From NCBI GenBank assembly GCA_965115815.1, contig OZ220465.1, positions 1,922,001 to 1,986,000 of the forward strand: a stretch of DNA of 64,000 nt, written 5' to 3'. Shown piece after piece: positions 53,873 through 62,912 of this stretch. The first letter of the stretch is position 1; each line of letters opens with the position of its first letter. Below the pieces are notes generated by a model. That model was not told the origin of the DNA and ran no database searches. It was given only the letters and a program-made list of their open reading frames with translations. The stretch is from VXPW01 sp965115815 (GTDB lineage: Bacteria; Pseudomonadota; Alphaproteobacteria; TMED109). The translations under genes and the position numbers were made by a program.

Positions 53873-55129
53873 ATGCCGACCATGATCCGGATGCCGGCGC
53901 TGTCGCCGACGATGACCGAGGGCACGCTCGCCCGATGGCTGAAGAAGGAGGGGGATGGCGTCGAACCCGGCGATATCGTCGCCGAAATCGAGACCGACAA
54001 GGCGACCATGGAAGTCGAGGCCGTCGACGAAGGCCGGCTGGGCCGGATCCTGGTTGCGGACGGAACCGAAGGCGTGGCCGTGAACTCGGTGATCGCGATC
54101 CTCCTGGACGAGGGAGAAGACCCCGCAGCCCTGGAGGAGGTCACGGAGAAGTCGGCCGTTCCGCCTCCTGCGGAGGCGGCCCCGGACCCGGACCGCGTGC
54201 CGTCGCCGGACCTGCCGCCCGTCGCAGCCCGCGTTCCGGACGGGGCGGATCCCGCGGCGGCGGAGCGGCCGGAACCGACCCGGGACCGCGTGGCGGCCAG
54301 CCCGCTGGCGCGACGCATGGCCCTGCAGGCGGGCATCGATCTGGCTTCCGTTCGCGGATCCGGTCCGCACGGGAGGATCGTCAAGGCCGACATCGACCGC
54401 CGGCTGGAATCCGGGATCCCGCCGGCCGGCGACGAAGCCGACCCTGCACCCGAACGGGTCGAACTGAGCGGCGTCCGAAAGGTGATTGCAGCGCGGCTGC
54501 TGGAAGCCAAGCAGACGATTCCCCACTTCTATCTCGAGCTCGACGCCCATGCGGGTGCATTGCTGGACCTCCGCCGGCGCATCAACGCGGATCTGGAAGC
54601 GGACCGGCGGGTGACCGTGAACGATCTCGTGGTGAAGGCCGCGGCGATGGCCCTGCGGCGCGTGCCTCAGGTCAACGCGGCTTGGGGAGGCGACCACATC
54701 GTGCAGCATCGGAGCGTCCACATCGCGGTCGCAGTCGCGGTCGAGGACGGGCTCTTCACGCCCGTCGTCCGCCGGGCCGACCGCAAGGGAATCCGGGAAA
54801 TCGCCGAGGATCTGAGAGTGCTGGTCGACAAGGCCCGAACGGGTCGGCTGACACCGGAAGAATACCAGGGCGGAACCTTCAGCCTGTCGAACCTGGGGAT
54901 GTACGGCATCCGTGCGTTCAGCGCGGTCATCAATCCCCCCCAGGGCGGAATCCTGGCGGTGGGCGCGGCCGCCGAGCGGCCCGTGGTCCAAGGCGGCGCG
55001 GTGACGGCGGCGCCGGTGATGACCCTGACCCTGTCGGGGGATCATCGTGTGATGGACGGCGCCATCGGCGCCCGCTGGCTGTCCGAACTGCAGTCGTTCA
55101 TCGAACATCCTGCCCTGATGCTGGGATAG
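53873..55129 (+). CDS. pdhC: Dihydrolipoamide acetyltransferase (PDH E2)
   Basis: 418 aa. One lipoyl domain (about 1-80, lipoylated Lys in EIETDKATMEVEAVDEG), an Ala/Pro-rich linker, the E1/E3-binding domain (VAASPLARRMALQAGIDLASVRGSGPHGRI, about 140-175), and the catalytic domain ending with SGDHRVMDGAIGARWL, where DHRxxDG holds the catalytic His and Asp. Forms the core of the pyruvate dehydrogenase complex. Ends in TAG; lpd begins 6 bp later. Confidence 0.96.
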   Translation: MPTMIRMPALSPTMTEGTLARWLKKEGDGVEPGDIVAEIETDKATMEVEAVDEGRLGRILVADGTEGVAVNSVIAILLDEGEDPAALEEVTEKSAVPPPAEAAPDPDRVPSPDLPPVAARVPDGADPAAAERPEPTRDRVAASPLARRMALQAGIDLASVRGSGPHGRIVKADIDRRLESGIPPAGDEADPAPERVELSGVRKVIAARLLEAKQTIPHFYLELDAHAGALLDLRRRINADLEADRRVTVNDLVVKAAAMALRRVPQVNAAWGGDHIVQHRSVHIAVAVAVEDGLFTPVVRRADRKGIREIAEDLRVLVDKARTGRLTPEEYQGGTFSLSNLGMYGIRAFSAVINPPQGGILAVGAAAERPVVQGGAVTAAPVMTLTLSGDHRVMDGAIGARWLSELQSFIEHPALMLG

Positions 55130-55135
55130 CAGGGC

Positions 55136-56536
55136 ATGGCGCGCTCCGACTACGATCTTGCCGTCATCGGCGGCGGCCCCGGCGGGTACGTTGCCGCCAT
55201 CCGCGGGGCGCAGCTCGGTATGCGGGTCGTGGTGGTCGAGCGCGAGCACCTCGGAGGGATCTGCCTCAACTGGGGCTGCATTCCCACCAAGGCACTGTTG
55301 CGGAGTGCGGAACTGCGCCATCTGCTGGACGGCGCCGGCGTCCATGGCCTGGCCTTCGGCGAGGTTCGGGTCGATCTCCGCAAGCTCGTCGACCGGAGCC
55401 GAACCGTCGCCGGGCGACTGTCGCGGGGCATCGGACACCTGCTGAGGAGACACGAGGTGGAAGTGATCGAGGGATCCGGCCGGATCGCGGACCGGAGCCG
55501 CATCCTGGTGGCTCGGGACGGTGCCGAGGAGAGGCTGCTGTCGGCGGCCCATACGATCCTGGCCACCGGCGCCCGGGCCCGCATTCCGGACGGCATCGAG
55601 CCCGACGGCCAGCGGATCTGGACCTATCGCGAGGCGCTGCAGCCGGCTGCGATTCCCGGAAAGCTGCTGGTGGTCGGGTCCGGCGCCATCGGGATGGAGT
55701 TTGCCAGTTTCTATCGCGACCTGGGATCGGAGTGCACGGTCGTGGAGGTCCGGGAGAGGATCCTTCCCCAAGAGGACGCAGAGATTTCGGCCTTGGCGGA
55801 AAAGATCTTCGCGCAGCAGGGCATGCGCCTGCTCACCGATTCCCGGGTGCGGGCGATCCGGAGGGCCGGCGCAGCTCTGGACGTCGACCTTCAGCTCCCG
55901 GACCGGCAGACCGACACGATTTCCGTGGACCGGGTGATCCTCGCGGTCGGCATTGCCGGGAACGTGGAAGGAATCGGTCTCGAAGAGGCCGGGGTCGAGG
56001 TCGAGCGGGGCCACATCCGGACCGACCGTGGCGGCGCGACGAACGTGCCGGGAATCCATGCCATCGGCGATGTGGCCGGGCCGCCTTGGCTCGCCCACAA
56101 GGCCAGCCACGAAGGAATCGCCTGCGTTGAGGCGATTGCCGGTCGGGAATCGCACCCGCCCGATCCTTCGCGGATCCCGGCCTGCACCTATTGTCGCCCG
56201 CAGGTTGCGAGTGTCGGATTGACGGAAGCCGCCGCGGAGGCGGCGGGGCGCGAGGTCAGGGTCGGGAGGTTTCCGTTCCTCGGCAACGGCAAGGCGATGG
56301 CCCTGGGCGAGCCGGAAGGCCTGATCAAGACCGTGTTCGATGCGACCACGGGAGAGCTTCTCGGGGCGCATCTGATAGGCGCGGAAGTGACCGAGCTCAT
56401 TCACGGATTTGCGGTTGCGAGAACCCTGGAGGCAACCGAAACGGACCTGATGCGCACCGTGTTTCCGCACCCGACCCTGTCGGAGATGATGCACGAATCG
56501 ACCCTGCAGGCGTTCGACCGTGCCATCCACATCTAG
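55136..56536 (+). CDS. lpdA: Dihydrolipoamide dehydrogenase (E3)
   Basis: 466 aa. N-terminal FAD motif GGGPGGYVAAI, redox disulfide CLNWGC, NAD motif VVGSGAIGMEFASFY, and C-terminal active-site HPTLSEMMHES with the catalytic His-Glu pair. It reoxidises the lipoyl groups with NAD. The end overlaps lipA by 17 bp. Confidence 0.96.
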   Translation: MARSDYDLAVIGGGPGGYVAAIRGAQLGMRVVVVEREHLGGICLNWGCIPTKALLRSAELRHLLDGAGVHGLAFGEVRVDLRKLVDRSRTVAGRLSRGIGHLLRRHEVEVIEGSGRIADRSRILVARDGAEERLLSAAHTILATGARARIPDGIEPDGQRIWTYREALQPAAIPGKLLVVGSGAIGMEFASFYRDLGSECTVVEVRERILPQEDAEISALAEKIFAQQGMRLLTDSRVRAIRRAGAALDVDLQLPDRQTDTISVDRVILAVGIAGNVEGIGLEEAGVEVERGHIRTDRGGATNVPGIHAIGDVAGPPWLAHKASHEGIACVEAIAGRESHPPDPSRIPACTYCRPQVASVGLTEAAAEAAGREVRVGRFPFLGNGKAMALGEPEGLIKTVFDATTGELLGAHLIGAEVTELIHGFAVARTLEATETDLMRTVFPHPTLSEMMHESTLQAFDRAIHI

Positions 56537-57578
56537 GGACGCCGACGTGGCGGGCGACGGGACCGGCAGCAGGCCTCCGCGATCGCGGGTCAGCACGACG
56601 CACCTGGTGCGGAATCCGGCGGCGGCGAAGCTGCGAAAGCCGCCCTGGATCCGCGTCAAGGCGCCGACGTCCGAAGGCTACCGCAGAACGAGAGACGTGG
56701 TCCGGGCGCAGGGTCTCCGAACCGTCTGTGAGGAAGCCGCATGCCCGAATCTCGGCGAATGCTGGAGTCGGGGGCACGCCACCATGATGATCCTCGGGGA
56801 GATCTGTACCCGGAGATGCGCGTTCTGCCATGTCGCCACCGGCCGCCCGCAGGCCGTCGATCCCGACGAACCCCGGCGGCTTGCCGACGCGGTCGGTGCG
56901 CTGGGGCTTTCCCACGTGGTGATCACGTCGGTCGACCGGGACGACTTGGCCGACGGCGGCGCCGGACATTTTGCCGCCTGCATCCGGTCCCTGCGCGCCG
57001 TCTGTCCCGGTGTCACGATCGAGGTTCTGACGCCGGATTTCCGGCGGAAGGCCGGGGCGCTGGAAACCATCGCGGAAGCCGCGCCCGATGTGTTCAATCA
57101 CAACTTGGAAACGGTACCCCGTCTCTATCGGACGGTCCGGCGCGCGGCCGACTATGCCCACAGCCTGAGCCTCTTTCGGCAGATGCGGGCCCTGAACCCC
57201 GGTGTCTTCACGAAATCCGGACTGATGGTCGGACTGGGGGAGCGGGACCGTGAGGTGCTGGCGGTCATGGACGACATGCGCGCCCACGACATCGATTTCC
57301 TGACCATCGGCCAGTACCTGCAGCCGACCCCCGGGCATCATCCGGTGGACCGCTTCGTATCGCCGGATGCGTTTGCCGGGCTGAAGGCAGCAGCCCGGGA
57401 ACGGGGGTTCCTGCTGGTATCGGCCTCGCCGCTCACCCGATCCTCGTACCATGCCGATCAGGATTTCCGCAGACTGCAGGCAGCCCGTCGCGCCCGAACG
57501 GATGCACCTCGTCCGGGCGCCGCCGCCGTCCGGTCTGCCGGCGGCCGCCCCGCTCCGGTCCCGGGCCGGACGAACTGA
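56520..57578 (+). CDS. lipA: Lipoyl synthase
   Basis: 352 aa from ATG 56520 (a later start such as GTG 56547 is possible, since the first about 40 residues are poorly conserved). Auxiliary cluster motif CEEAACPNLGEC, radical-SAM motif CTRRCAFC, and the C-terminal RSSY (TRSSYHAD) that binds the auxiliary cluster. It inserts two sulfurs into octanoyl groups, making the cofactor needed by PdhC encoded in the same operon. Confidence 0.95.
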   Translation: MPSTSRDADVAGDGTGSRPPRSRVSTTHLVRNPAAAKLRKPPWIRVKAPTSEGYRRTRDVVRAQGLRTVCEEAACPNLGECWSRGHATMMILGEICTRRCAFCHVATGRPQAVDPDEPRRLADAVGALGLSHVVITSVDRDDLADGGAGHFAACIRSLRAVCPGVTIEVLTPDFRRKAGALETIAEAAPDVFNHNLETVPRLYRTVRRAADYAHSLSLFRQMRALNPGVFTKSGLMVGLGERDREVLAVMDDMRAHDIDFLTIGQYLQPTPGHHPVDRFVSPDAFAGLKAAARERGFLLVSASPLTRSSYHADQDFRRLQAARRARTDAPRPGAAAVRSAGGRPAPVPGRTN

Positions 57579-58067
57579 ATGCCGCGGCACACCGAGCGCA
57601 GGCTGTCGGCGCATTCGCCGCCGCAGCTGTTCGATCTGGTGATCGACGTCGAGAACTATCCGGAGTTTCTGCCGTGGTGCTTGGATGCCGTCATCACGGC
57701 CCGCCACGAAGCGGGCTTCGATGCCGATCTCGCCATCGGGTACCGCATGCTGCGCGCCCGGTACCGCAGCCGGATCACCTACCGCAGGCCGTCCTCCATC
57801 GAGGTCCAGCAGGTCCGCGGGCCGTTCCGGCATCTCACCAACCAGTGGCGGTTCCGCGAGCTTGCGGCCGGAAGCACCGAAATCGCGTTCCTGGTGGATT
57901 TCGAGTTTCGTTCATCGATGCTCTCGAAGGCCATGACTCCCTTGTTCGGAACGGTGGTGGAACGCATGGTCCAGGAATTCGAGGGGCGCGCCGAAGCGCT
58001 GTATCCGCGGGCATTCGGCCCACCGGGATCGGTTCGCCGAAGCCTTCCTTCCGGTGCCGTCGGGTGA
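57579..58067 (+). CDS. COQ10/RatA-like START-domain protein
   Basis: 162 aa, beginning directly after the lipA stop. HSPPQLFDLVIDVENYPEFLPWCLDA and EFRSSMLSKAMTPLFGTVVERMVQEFEGRA match the polyketide-cyclase/COQ10 family. In alphaproteobacteria this gene regularly follows lipA and is thought to bind ubiquinone and support respiration; the RatA toxin name used in E. coli is probably not apt here. Ends the pdh operon; the TetR-like gene is convergent. Confidence 0.88.
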   Translation: MPRHTERRLSAHSPPQLFDLVIDVENYPEFLPWCLDAVITARHEAGFDADLAIGYRMLRARYRSRITYRRPSSIEVQQVRGPFRHLTNQWRFRELAAGSTEIAFLVDFEFRSSMLSKAMTPLFGTVVERMVQEFEGRAEALYPRAFGPPGSVRRSLPSGAVG

Positions 58068-58133
58068 ACGCGGCCGGCGCGCAGGAGCCCCCCGGCACCG
58101 AACCTCACGGCCGGTCCCAGGAGGCGGGACGGA

Positions 58134-58748
58134 TCAGCGGGATTCCGCCGGTGCGCGTTCGGCGCCGGAACCGGGGCGCCGGCATCGCACCAGGGACCGC
58201 AGTCGGTTCAGATCCCGGTCCAGCCGGGCATAGGCCGAATCGGCACTCCGCTCCTCGTCGGCGAAGAGCCAGTCTCGGCAGGTACGGGCCCAGATCCAGA
58301 CCAGAGCCGCAGCGCGGACCGCGCGTTCCGGTTCGCTCCCGGAGAGGCCGGCAAGATCCAGGGCGTTTCCCATCGACGTGTGCATGCGCCGAACCGTGCG
58401 CACGGCCGACACCGGGCAGCGCTGTGCGTCCGCTCCGAATACGCGCAGGGCGGCGCGGCGCGGCGTCAGAAACTCCAGCCGGCACATCAGGGCTTCCAGC
58501 AAGCGATCTTTCGGAGGGGCCTCGGCAAAACCCTCGTCGTCCAGGGAGGCCGCCACCCGTTCGTCGATCTGTCGCGCAAGGGAATCGAGCACATCCTCGC
58601 GACCGGCGAACCGGGCTTCGGCCTCCTCCCGTCCGACTCCGGCCCGCTGCGCCAGGTCGGCAATCGTCAGCGTCCGCCAGCAACCTGCCTCCGCCGCTTC
58701 GCATGCGGCATCCACCAAGCGCTCGGCCACGGTTCCGATGGCAGGCAC
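58134..58748 (-). CDS. TetR-like protein
   Basis: 204 aa. N-terminal helix-turn-helix of the TetR type (GCWRTLTIADLAQRAGVGREEAEARFAGREDVLDSL) followed by a helical ligand-binding domain. No target is evident; adjacency to the co-oriented gdhA (24 bp upstream) suggests regulation of that gene or simple read-through. COQ9 proteins share this fold, so a ubiquinone-related role is an alternative given the COQ10-like neighbour. Confidence 0.65.
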   Translation of the reverse strand: MPAIGTVAERLVDAACEAAEAGCWRTLTIADLAQRAGVGREEAEARFAGREDVLDSLARQIDERVAASLDDEGFAEAPPKDRLLEALMCRLEFLTPRRAALRVFGADAQRCPVSAVRTVRRMHTSMGNALDLAGLSGSEPERAVRAAALVWIWARTCRDWLFADEERSADSAYARLDRDLNRLRSLVRCRRPGSGAERAPAESR

Positions 58749-58772
58749 GAAACGTCCGGCCGGCGGCGGCGG

Positions 58773-60131
58773 TCACACGACCCCGAATGCCAGCATCGCT
58801 TCCGCAACCTTCCGGAAGCCGGCGATATTGGCACCCGCGACGTAGTCGACCGCCCCGCTGTCCTCCCGTCCGAACTCGACGCATCGGTCATGGATATCGG
58901 ACATGATGTGTGCAAGTTGCCGTTCCATGTCGGCAAGGGTCCAGGAGAGACGGGCCGAGTTCTGGCTCATTTCCAGTCCGGATACCGCGACCCCGCCCGC
59001 ATTGGCGGCCTTGGCCGGGCCGAACAGGACACCGGCTCCGGCAAGGAGCCCGACGGCTTCGAGTTCGGTCGGCATGTTGGCGCCCTCGCAGACGGCGATC
59101 ACACCGGCCTCCGTCAGGTTTCGAGCGTCGTCGAGAGCCAGTTCGTTCTGCGTGGCGCACGGAATCGCGACATCGCACGGAACGGACCAAGGCCGGGCCC
59201 CGGGGTGAAACGCTGCGGCCGGGAACCGCTCCGCGTACTCGGCAATGCGGCCGCGCCGCACCTCCTTCAGATCCCGCACCCATTGCAGTTTCTCGCCGTC
59301 GATGCCGTCGGGATCGTGAATGAAGCCGTCCGAATCGGAAAGGGTCTGGACCGTGCCGCCCAGCTGGAGCACCTTTTCGGCAGCGTGGAGCGAAACGTTC
59401 CCGGATCCCGAGATGGCGACGCGCAGGCCGTCGAGCGCGCGGCCCGCTTCCTCGAGCATGTGGGCAAGAAACAGCACCACTCCGTAGCCGGTGGCCTCGG
59501 TGCGGATAAGGCTTCCGCCGAACTCCAGCCCCTTGCCGGTGAGGACCCCCTCGAACGATCCGGTGATCCGCTTGTACTGCCCGAACATGTACCCGATCTC
59601 CCGCGCGCCGACGCCGATGTCTCCGGCGGGCACGTCGATGTTGGAACCGATGTGACGGTGCAGTTCATTGATGAACGACTGACAGAACCGCATCACCTCG
59701 CCGGGCGACTTGCCCTTCGGATTGAAATTGGCGCCGCCCTTTCCGGAGCCCATCGGCAGGCCGGTGAGACTGTTCTTCAGGGTCTGTTCGAAGGCAAGGA
59801 ACTTGAGGATGCCGGGAGTCACCGTCTGGCTGAACCGGAGTCCGCCCTTGTAGGGGCCGATGGCGTTGTTCATCTGCACGCGAAAGCCGCGATTGACGAT
59901 GATGCTGCCCGCATCGTCCTGCCACGACACCCGGAACGAGACCATGCGGTCGGGTTCGGTCATCCGTTCCAGAATCCGGAACTCCCGGTACACCGGATGC
60001 CGATCGATGTACGGCAGAAGGGTCCTGGCGGCCTCGCACACCGCCTGGTGAAACTCGATCTCGCCGGGATTGCGGACGATCAGGCCGTCCATGAACTTCT
60101 GCAGATCCGCAGGGTTGCTTCGGACCGCCAT
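58773..60131 (-). CDS. gdhA: NADP-type glutamate dehydrogenase
   Basis: 452 aa from ATG 60131, the normal hexameric GDH size. The catalytic segment has GGLRF, GLPMGSGKGGANFNPKGKS (catalytic Lys residues), FGGSLIRTEATGYG, and the dinucleotide fold VAISGSGNV. It interconverts 2-oxoglutarate plus ammonia and glutamate. The frame is open upstream to 60242 but without conserved sequence there. Confidence 0.96.
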   Translation of the reverse strand: MAVRSNPADLQKFMDGLIVRNPGEIEFHQAVCEAARTLLPYIDRHPVYREFRILERMTEPDRMVSFRVSWQDDAGSIIVNRGFRVQMNNAIGPYKGGLRFSQTVTPGILKFLAFEQTLKNSLTGLPMGSGKGGANFNPKGKSPGEVMRFCQSFINELHRHIGSNIDVPAGDIGVGAREIGYMFGQYKRITGSFEGVLTGKGLEFGGSLIRTEATGYGVVLFLAHMLEEAGRALDGLRVAISGSGNVSLHAAEKVLQLGGTVQTLSDSDGFIHDPDGIDGEKLQWVRDLKEVRRGRIAEYAERFPAAAFHPGARPWSVPCDVAIPCATQNELALDDARNLTEAGVIAVCEGANMPTELEAVGLLAGAGVLFGPAKAANAGGVAVSGLEMSQNSARLSWTLADMERQLAHIMSDIHDRCVEFGREDSGAVDYVAGANIAGFRKVAEAMLAFGVV

Positions 60132-60156
60132 CCGTACCTCCCGAAGAACTCCGGTG

Positions 60157-61239
60157 CTACCCCGCCCGCGCGTGCAGGAACCCGAGCTCGGCCAGCGCCG
60201 CAATTCCGATCGACCGTCTCCGGAAGTCGGACCAGCTTTCATAGATCCGTCGATTGATCGGCTCGTCGGCCGCCGTTTCCGCCAGGACCTCGTCGCTCAC
60301 CTCGAACCACCGCTGCAGGATATCGGCAGGGAGGTGTTCGACCTTGACGCCGTGTTCCCGTACCAGTCGTTCGAGCGCCCGGGCATTGTTGGCCGTGAAC
60401 TCCGCCAGCATCTGGGTGGTTTCCGCTTCGGCGGCCACCTCGACGAGTCTCTGCAGGCGCCGGGGCAGGTCGTCGAACGCATCGCGGTTGACCATCACCG
60501 TCAGCGTCGTGCCCGGCTCATGGACACCGGGCCCGTAGCAGTAGGGAGCCACCTTGTAGAATCCGTGCGCCAGATCCATCCACGGACCACCCCATTCCGC
60601 GGCGTCGATCACCCCGGACTGCAGGGACGGCATGACCTCGCCGCCCGGCAGGTTGATGGTGGTGGCGCCGAGACGGGCCAGCACCTCCGACTGCAGCCCG
60701 GCCATCCGCACCCGGAGTCCCTCCAGGTCGGCGAGACTTTCCAGGCGCTTCTTGAACCAGCCGATCATCTGCATGCCCGCGTTTCCGCCGATGAATCCCT
60801 TCAGGCCGTAACGGCCGTAGAGCTCATCCCACAGCTCCTGTCCGCCGCCATACCGAATCCAGCCGATCTGCTCGGCCGGGGCCAACCCTCCCGGCACCGA
60901 CCCGAAGAATGCCATGCTCCGGTTCTTCGACAACCAGTAGTACGGGGAATCATGGCCCATTTCGGCCGTGCCCTCGCGCACGGCGTCGAAGACCTCGAAG
61001 GCCGGCACGAATTCTCCTGCGGCAAAGAGCTTGATCGTGAGCTGCCCGTCGGAAAGATCCGTGATGCGATCGGCAATCCGCTGGGCGCCGACACCCAGCC
61101 CCGGAAAGTTCTTGGGCCAGCAGGTCACCATCTTCCAGCGTCGTTCGTTCCGAGCGTAGGCAGGGGCGGCGAGGACGGCCGAAGCCGCGGTTGCGCCGCC
61201 GACGAGCAGGGACCGGCGGTCGGGGCGAAGGGCGTTCAT
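60157..61239 (-). CDS. TRAP transporter solute-binding protein (DctP family)
   Basis: 360 aa from ATG 61239. N-terminal twin-arginine-type signal (DRRSLLVGGATAASAVLAAPAYA). The body is DctP-like: WKMVTCWPKNFPGLGVGAQRIADRI, the conserved Arg region LEGLRVRMAGLQSEVLARLGA, and VIDAAEWGGPWMDLAHGFYKVA, features of the 2-oxoacid/lactate-type (TakP-like) branch. The small and large TRAP membrane subunits are not in the window. It is followed by gdhA on the same strand (25 bp gap). Confidence 0.88.
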   Translation of the reverse strand: MNALRPDRRSLLVGGATAASAVLAAPAYARNERRWKMVTCWPKNFPGLGVGAQRIADRITDLSDGQLTIKLFAAGEFVPAFEVFDAVREGTAEMGHDSPYYWLSKNRSMAFFGSVPGGLAPAEQIGWIRYGGGQELWDELYGRYGLKGFIGGNAGMQMIGWFKKRLESLADLEGLRVRMAGLQSEVLARLGATTINLPGGEVMPSLQSGVIDAAEWGGPWMDLAHGFYKVAPYCYGPGVHEPGTTLTVMVNRDAFDDLPRRLQRLVEVAAEAETTQMLAEFTANNARALERLVREHGVKVEHLPADILQRWFEVSDEVLAETAADEPINRRIYESWSDFRRRSIGIAALAELGFLHARAG

Positions 61240-61292
61240 AAGGGAGTGTCTCCGCTGCACGGACGTGCCTCGGCGGGGGAGGCATTCCGGTC

Positions 61293-61322
61293 CAGCATAG
61301 GCCGGTCGGATCAGCATAGGCC
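61293..61322. promoter_or_regulatory. Direct repeat CAGCATAGGCC upstream of the TRAP receptor gene
   Basis: Two perfect 11-bp copies at 61293-61303 and 61312-61322, 19 bp apart start to start, lie 54-83 bp upstream of the dctP-like start. Spacing near two helical turns suits an operator. No known regulator consensus is recognised. Confidence 0.35.
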
Positions 61323-62349
61323 AGTGCGGGCGCGGAGGTGCGGTCGGCACGGGCCTGCTGCGCACTGGATCCGAATCGGCTTCGTCGACCTCGGTCCCGG
61401 CCGGATTCCACCGTTGCCGGACGACCCTCATCCTCATGGTTCTGCGGAAAGGAATCGCGGCCTCGGCCCGTACCTCCGATCGGGCTCGGCCGTCAACCCT
61501 GTCTGTCGGGTGAAGGAATCTCTCGTCCCCTTCACGTGAATTCTTGCGGCCGCGGTTCTCCATGGATCCTGCCGTGGCAGAGACCCCGGTTGCTGTGAAC
61601 GGCACCTCCGCCAGACCGGGATTCCGCTCCCACCGTCCCCTGTGCCGTGTGCAAACGGCGCGCTCCCTCCATTTTCCGTGCCTTGCCCTGCCATGTCCTG
61701 ATAAGTGGGGGCTGGACGTGGCGCAGGATCTTCGGGTAGCCTGCTGTCATGATGGCACGATCCAGCATTCTTCACACCCTGTGCGAGAACGCGGCCCGCG
61801 CACGTTACCGCCCTCCTCCCGCAGGATCTGGGTTCCGGCCGTCGGGCTCTGAGCCGTCGGATCTGCGAGGAGTTTTCGTTCCGGGGTGCGACCGGGCTTG
61901 GCGGCTTGGGGCGGATACCAGGGTCGCAAGCATGATCCCGAGCCCGGACACCAGATCCTGTGGCACGGCGCTACCCACCTGAGCAGCGCCGCTCTTGGCC
62001 ATCCAGTCGGATTCCGGGTCGACTAGCGGCACGTCTTGCGCCAAGATCAGGCCCTCGACGTCACGTCGTAATTGTCACTACTCGGCAGGGTTAGCCCGCC
62101 AACACCCGATTGAAAGTTCGTCAGAGATCTTCCGCCAAGCCGGAAGCGTCCCGCAGAGTCGCCGGGACGGCGGCGTTGCGATAGGCTAGGGCAGCCAGTA
62201 GCTGCCGCTCGTTGCACCCTCAGGAACTTCGTGCAAAGATCACAGCTTGGTGGACCCGCTGTTCGCGCGATACTCCGTGAACAAACCATCCCTGCGACAA
62301 CATTACAGGATGACTGCTGTCTTCCATGATTGTTGGATCGTTGGGAGAA
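61323..62349. other. No gene recognised; contains repeat R-AB copy B
   Basis: About 1 kb. Apart from the inverted repeat copy at 61876-62088, I see only short, featureless frames. Base composition drops towards the M48 gene from about 62210. Confidence 0.5.
61876..62088 (-). repeat. Inverted dispersed repeat R-AB, copy B
   Basis: Reverse complement resembles 21892-22106 over about 210 bp, beginning TGCCGAGTAGTGACAATTAC and including the shared frame VDPESDWMAKSGAAQ. The copy lies 40 kb away in opposite orientation. No ORF of plausible length survives. Confidence 0.65.
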
Positions 62350-62566
62350 ATGGACGCCGACATGCGTTTTGTATCAACAATATTCTTGATTTCCGTCCTT
62401 GGCTCCGTCGTTGCCGCATGTGGCCCCACATCGAATTTCCCGAATATAGATGATTCGCTGGCGGAAGCAGAAGCTCACTTTCAACGCATTTCTGCAATCA
62501 AGTCTCACCATGCCGCCATGCACCGCATACACGATGTCTCGTTTGCCATCTACAAGGCGAATGGTA

Positions 62567-62912
62567 TCTACTCACCCCCCTACTGATGACGAAGATCGAT
62601 CCGCTTCTTGTCAGCCGGAACACGCACCTCCGGTCCTCGGCCGCGAGCGAGTGAAAGGGGCAAGGGAAAATGCCGGATCCGAACCCGTCAGAGCCTGTAC
62701 GGAAACTATTGAGCGGCCCCGATTCTGGCCGCTCGTGCAAAGTATCGGCGTCGGAGAGACCGCTTCGAAAGCAATCTGACAGATGTGGAATGGGCTTGTT
62801 TGATCCCGATGTACTCTCCAGCCACATCGCAGATACCAGAAATCGGGGCCGCTCCATAGTTTCCGCACAGGCTCTCAGGAAAAACGATTCGTCATCAGTA
62901 GGGGTGAGTAGA
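62567..62912. mobile_element. MITE-2 copy B (TA-flanked, interrupted by MITE-3)
   Basis: Same inverted ends as copy A (TCTACTCACCCCC...), with TA at 62565-62566 and 62913-62914. Orientation is opposite to copy A. 346 bp because a second MITE (62691-62874) sits inside it; without that it is about 160 bp, nearly identical to copy A. Interrupts the M48 protease gene. Confidence 0.9.
62691..62874. mobile_element. MITE-3 (184 bp, about 38-bp TIRs, TCA/TGA target duplication)
   Basis: Ends begin GAGCCTGTACGGAAACTAT and, inward from the right, GAGCCTGTGCGGAAACTAT, and continue pairing through GAGCGGCCCCGATT. Flanked by TCA at 62688-62690 and 62875-62877. MITE-2 copy A shows the empty site (CCTGACGGG at 25961-25969), confirming the borders. 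A 3-bp TNA duplication points to the IS427 group of IS5. No coding capacity. Confidence 0.9.
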
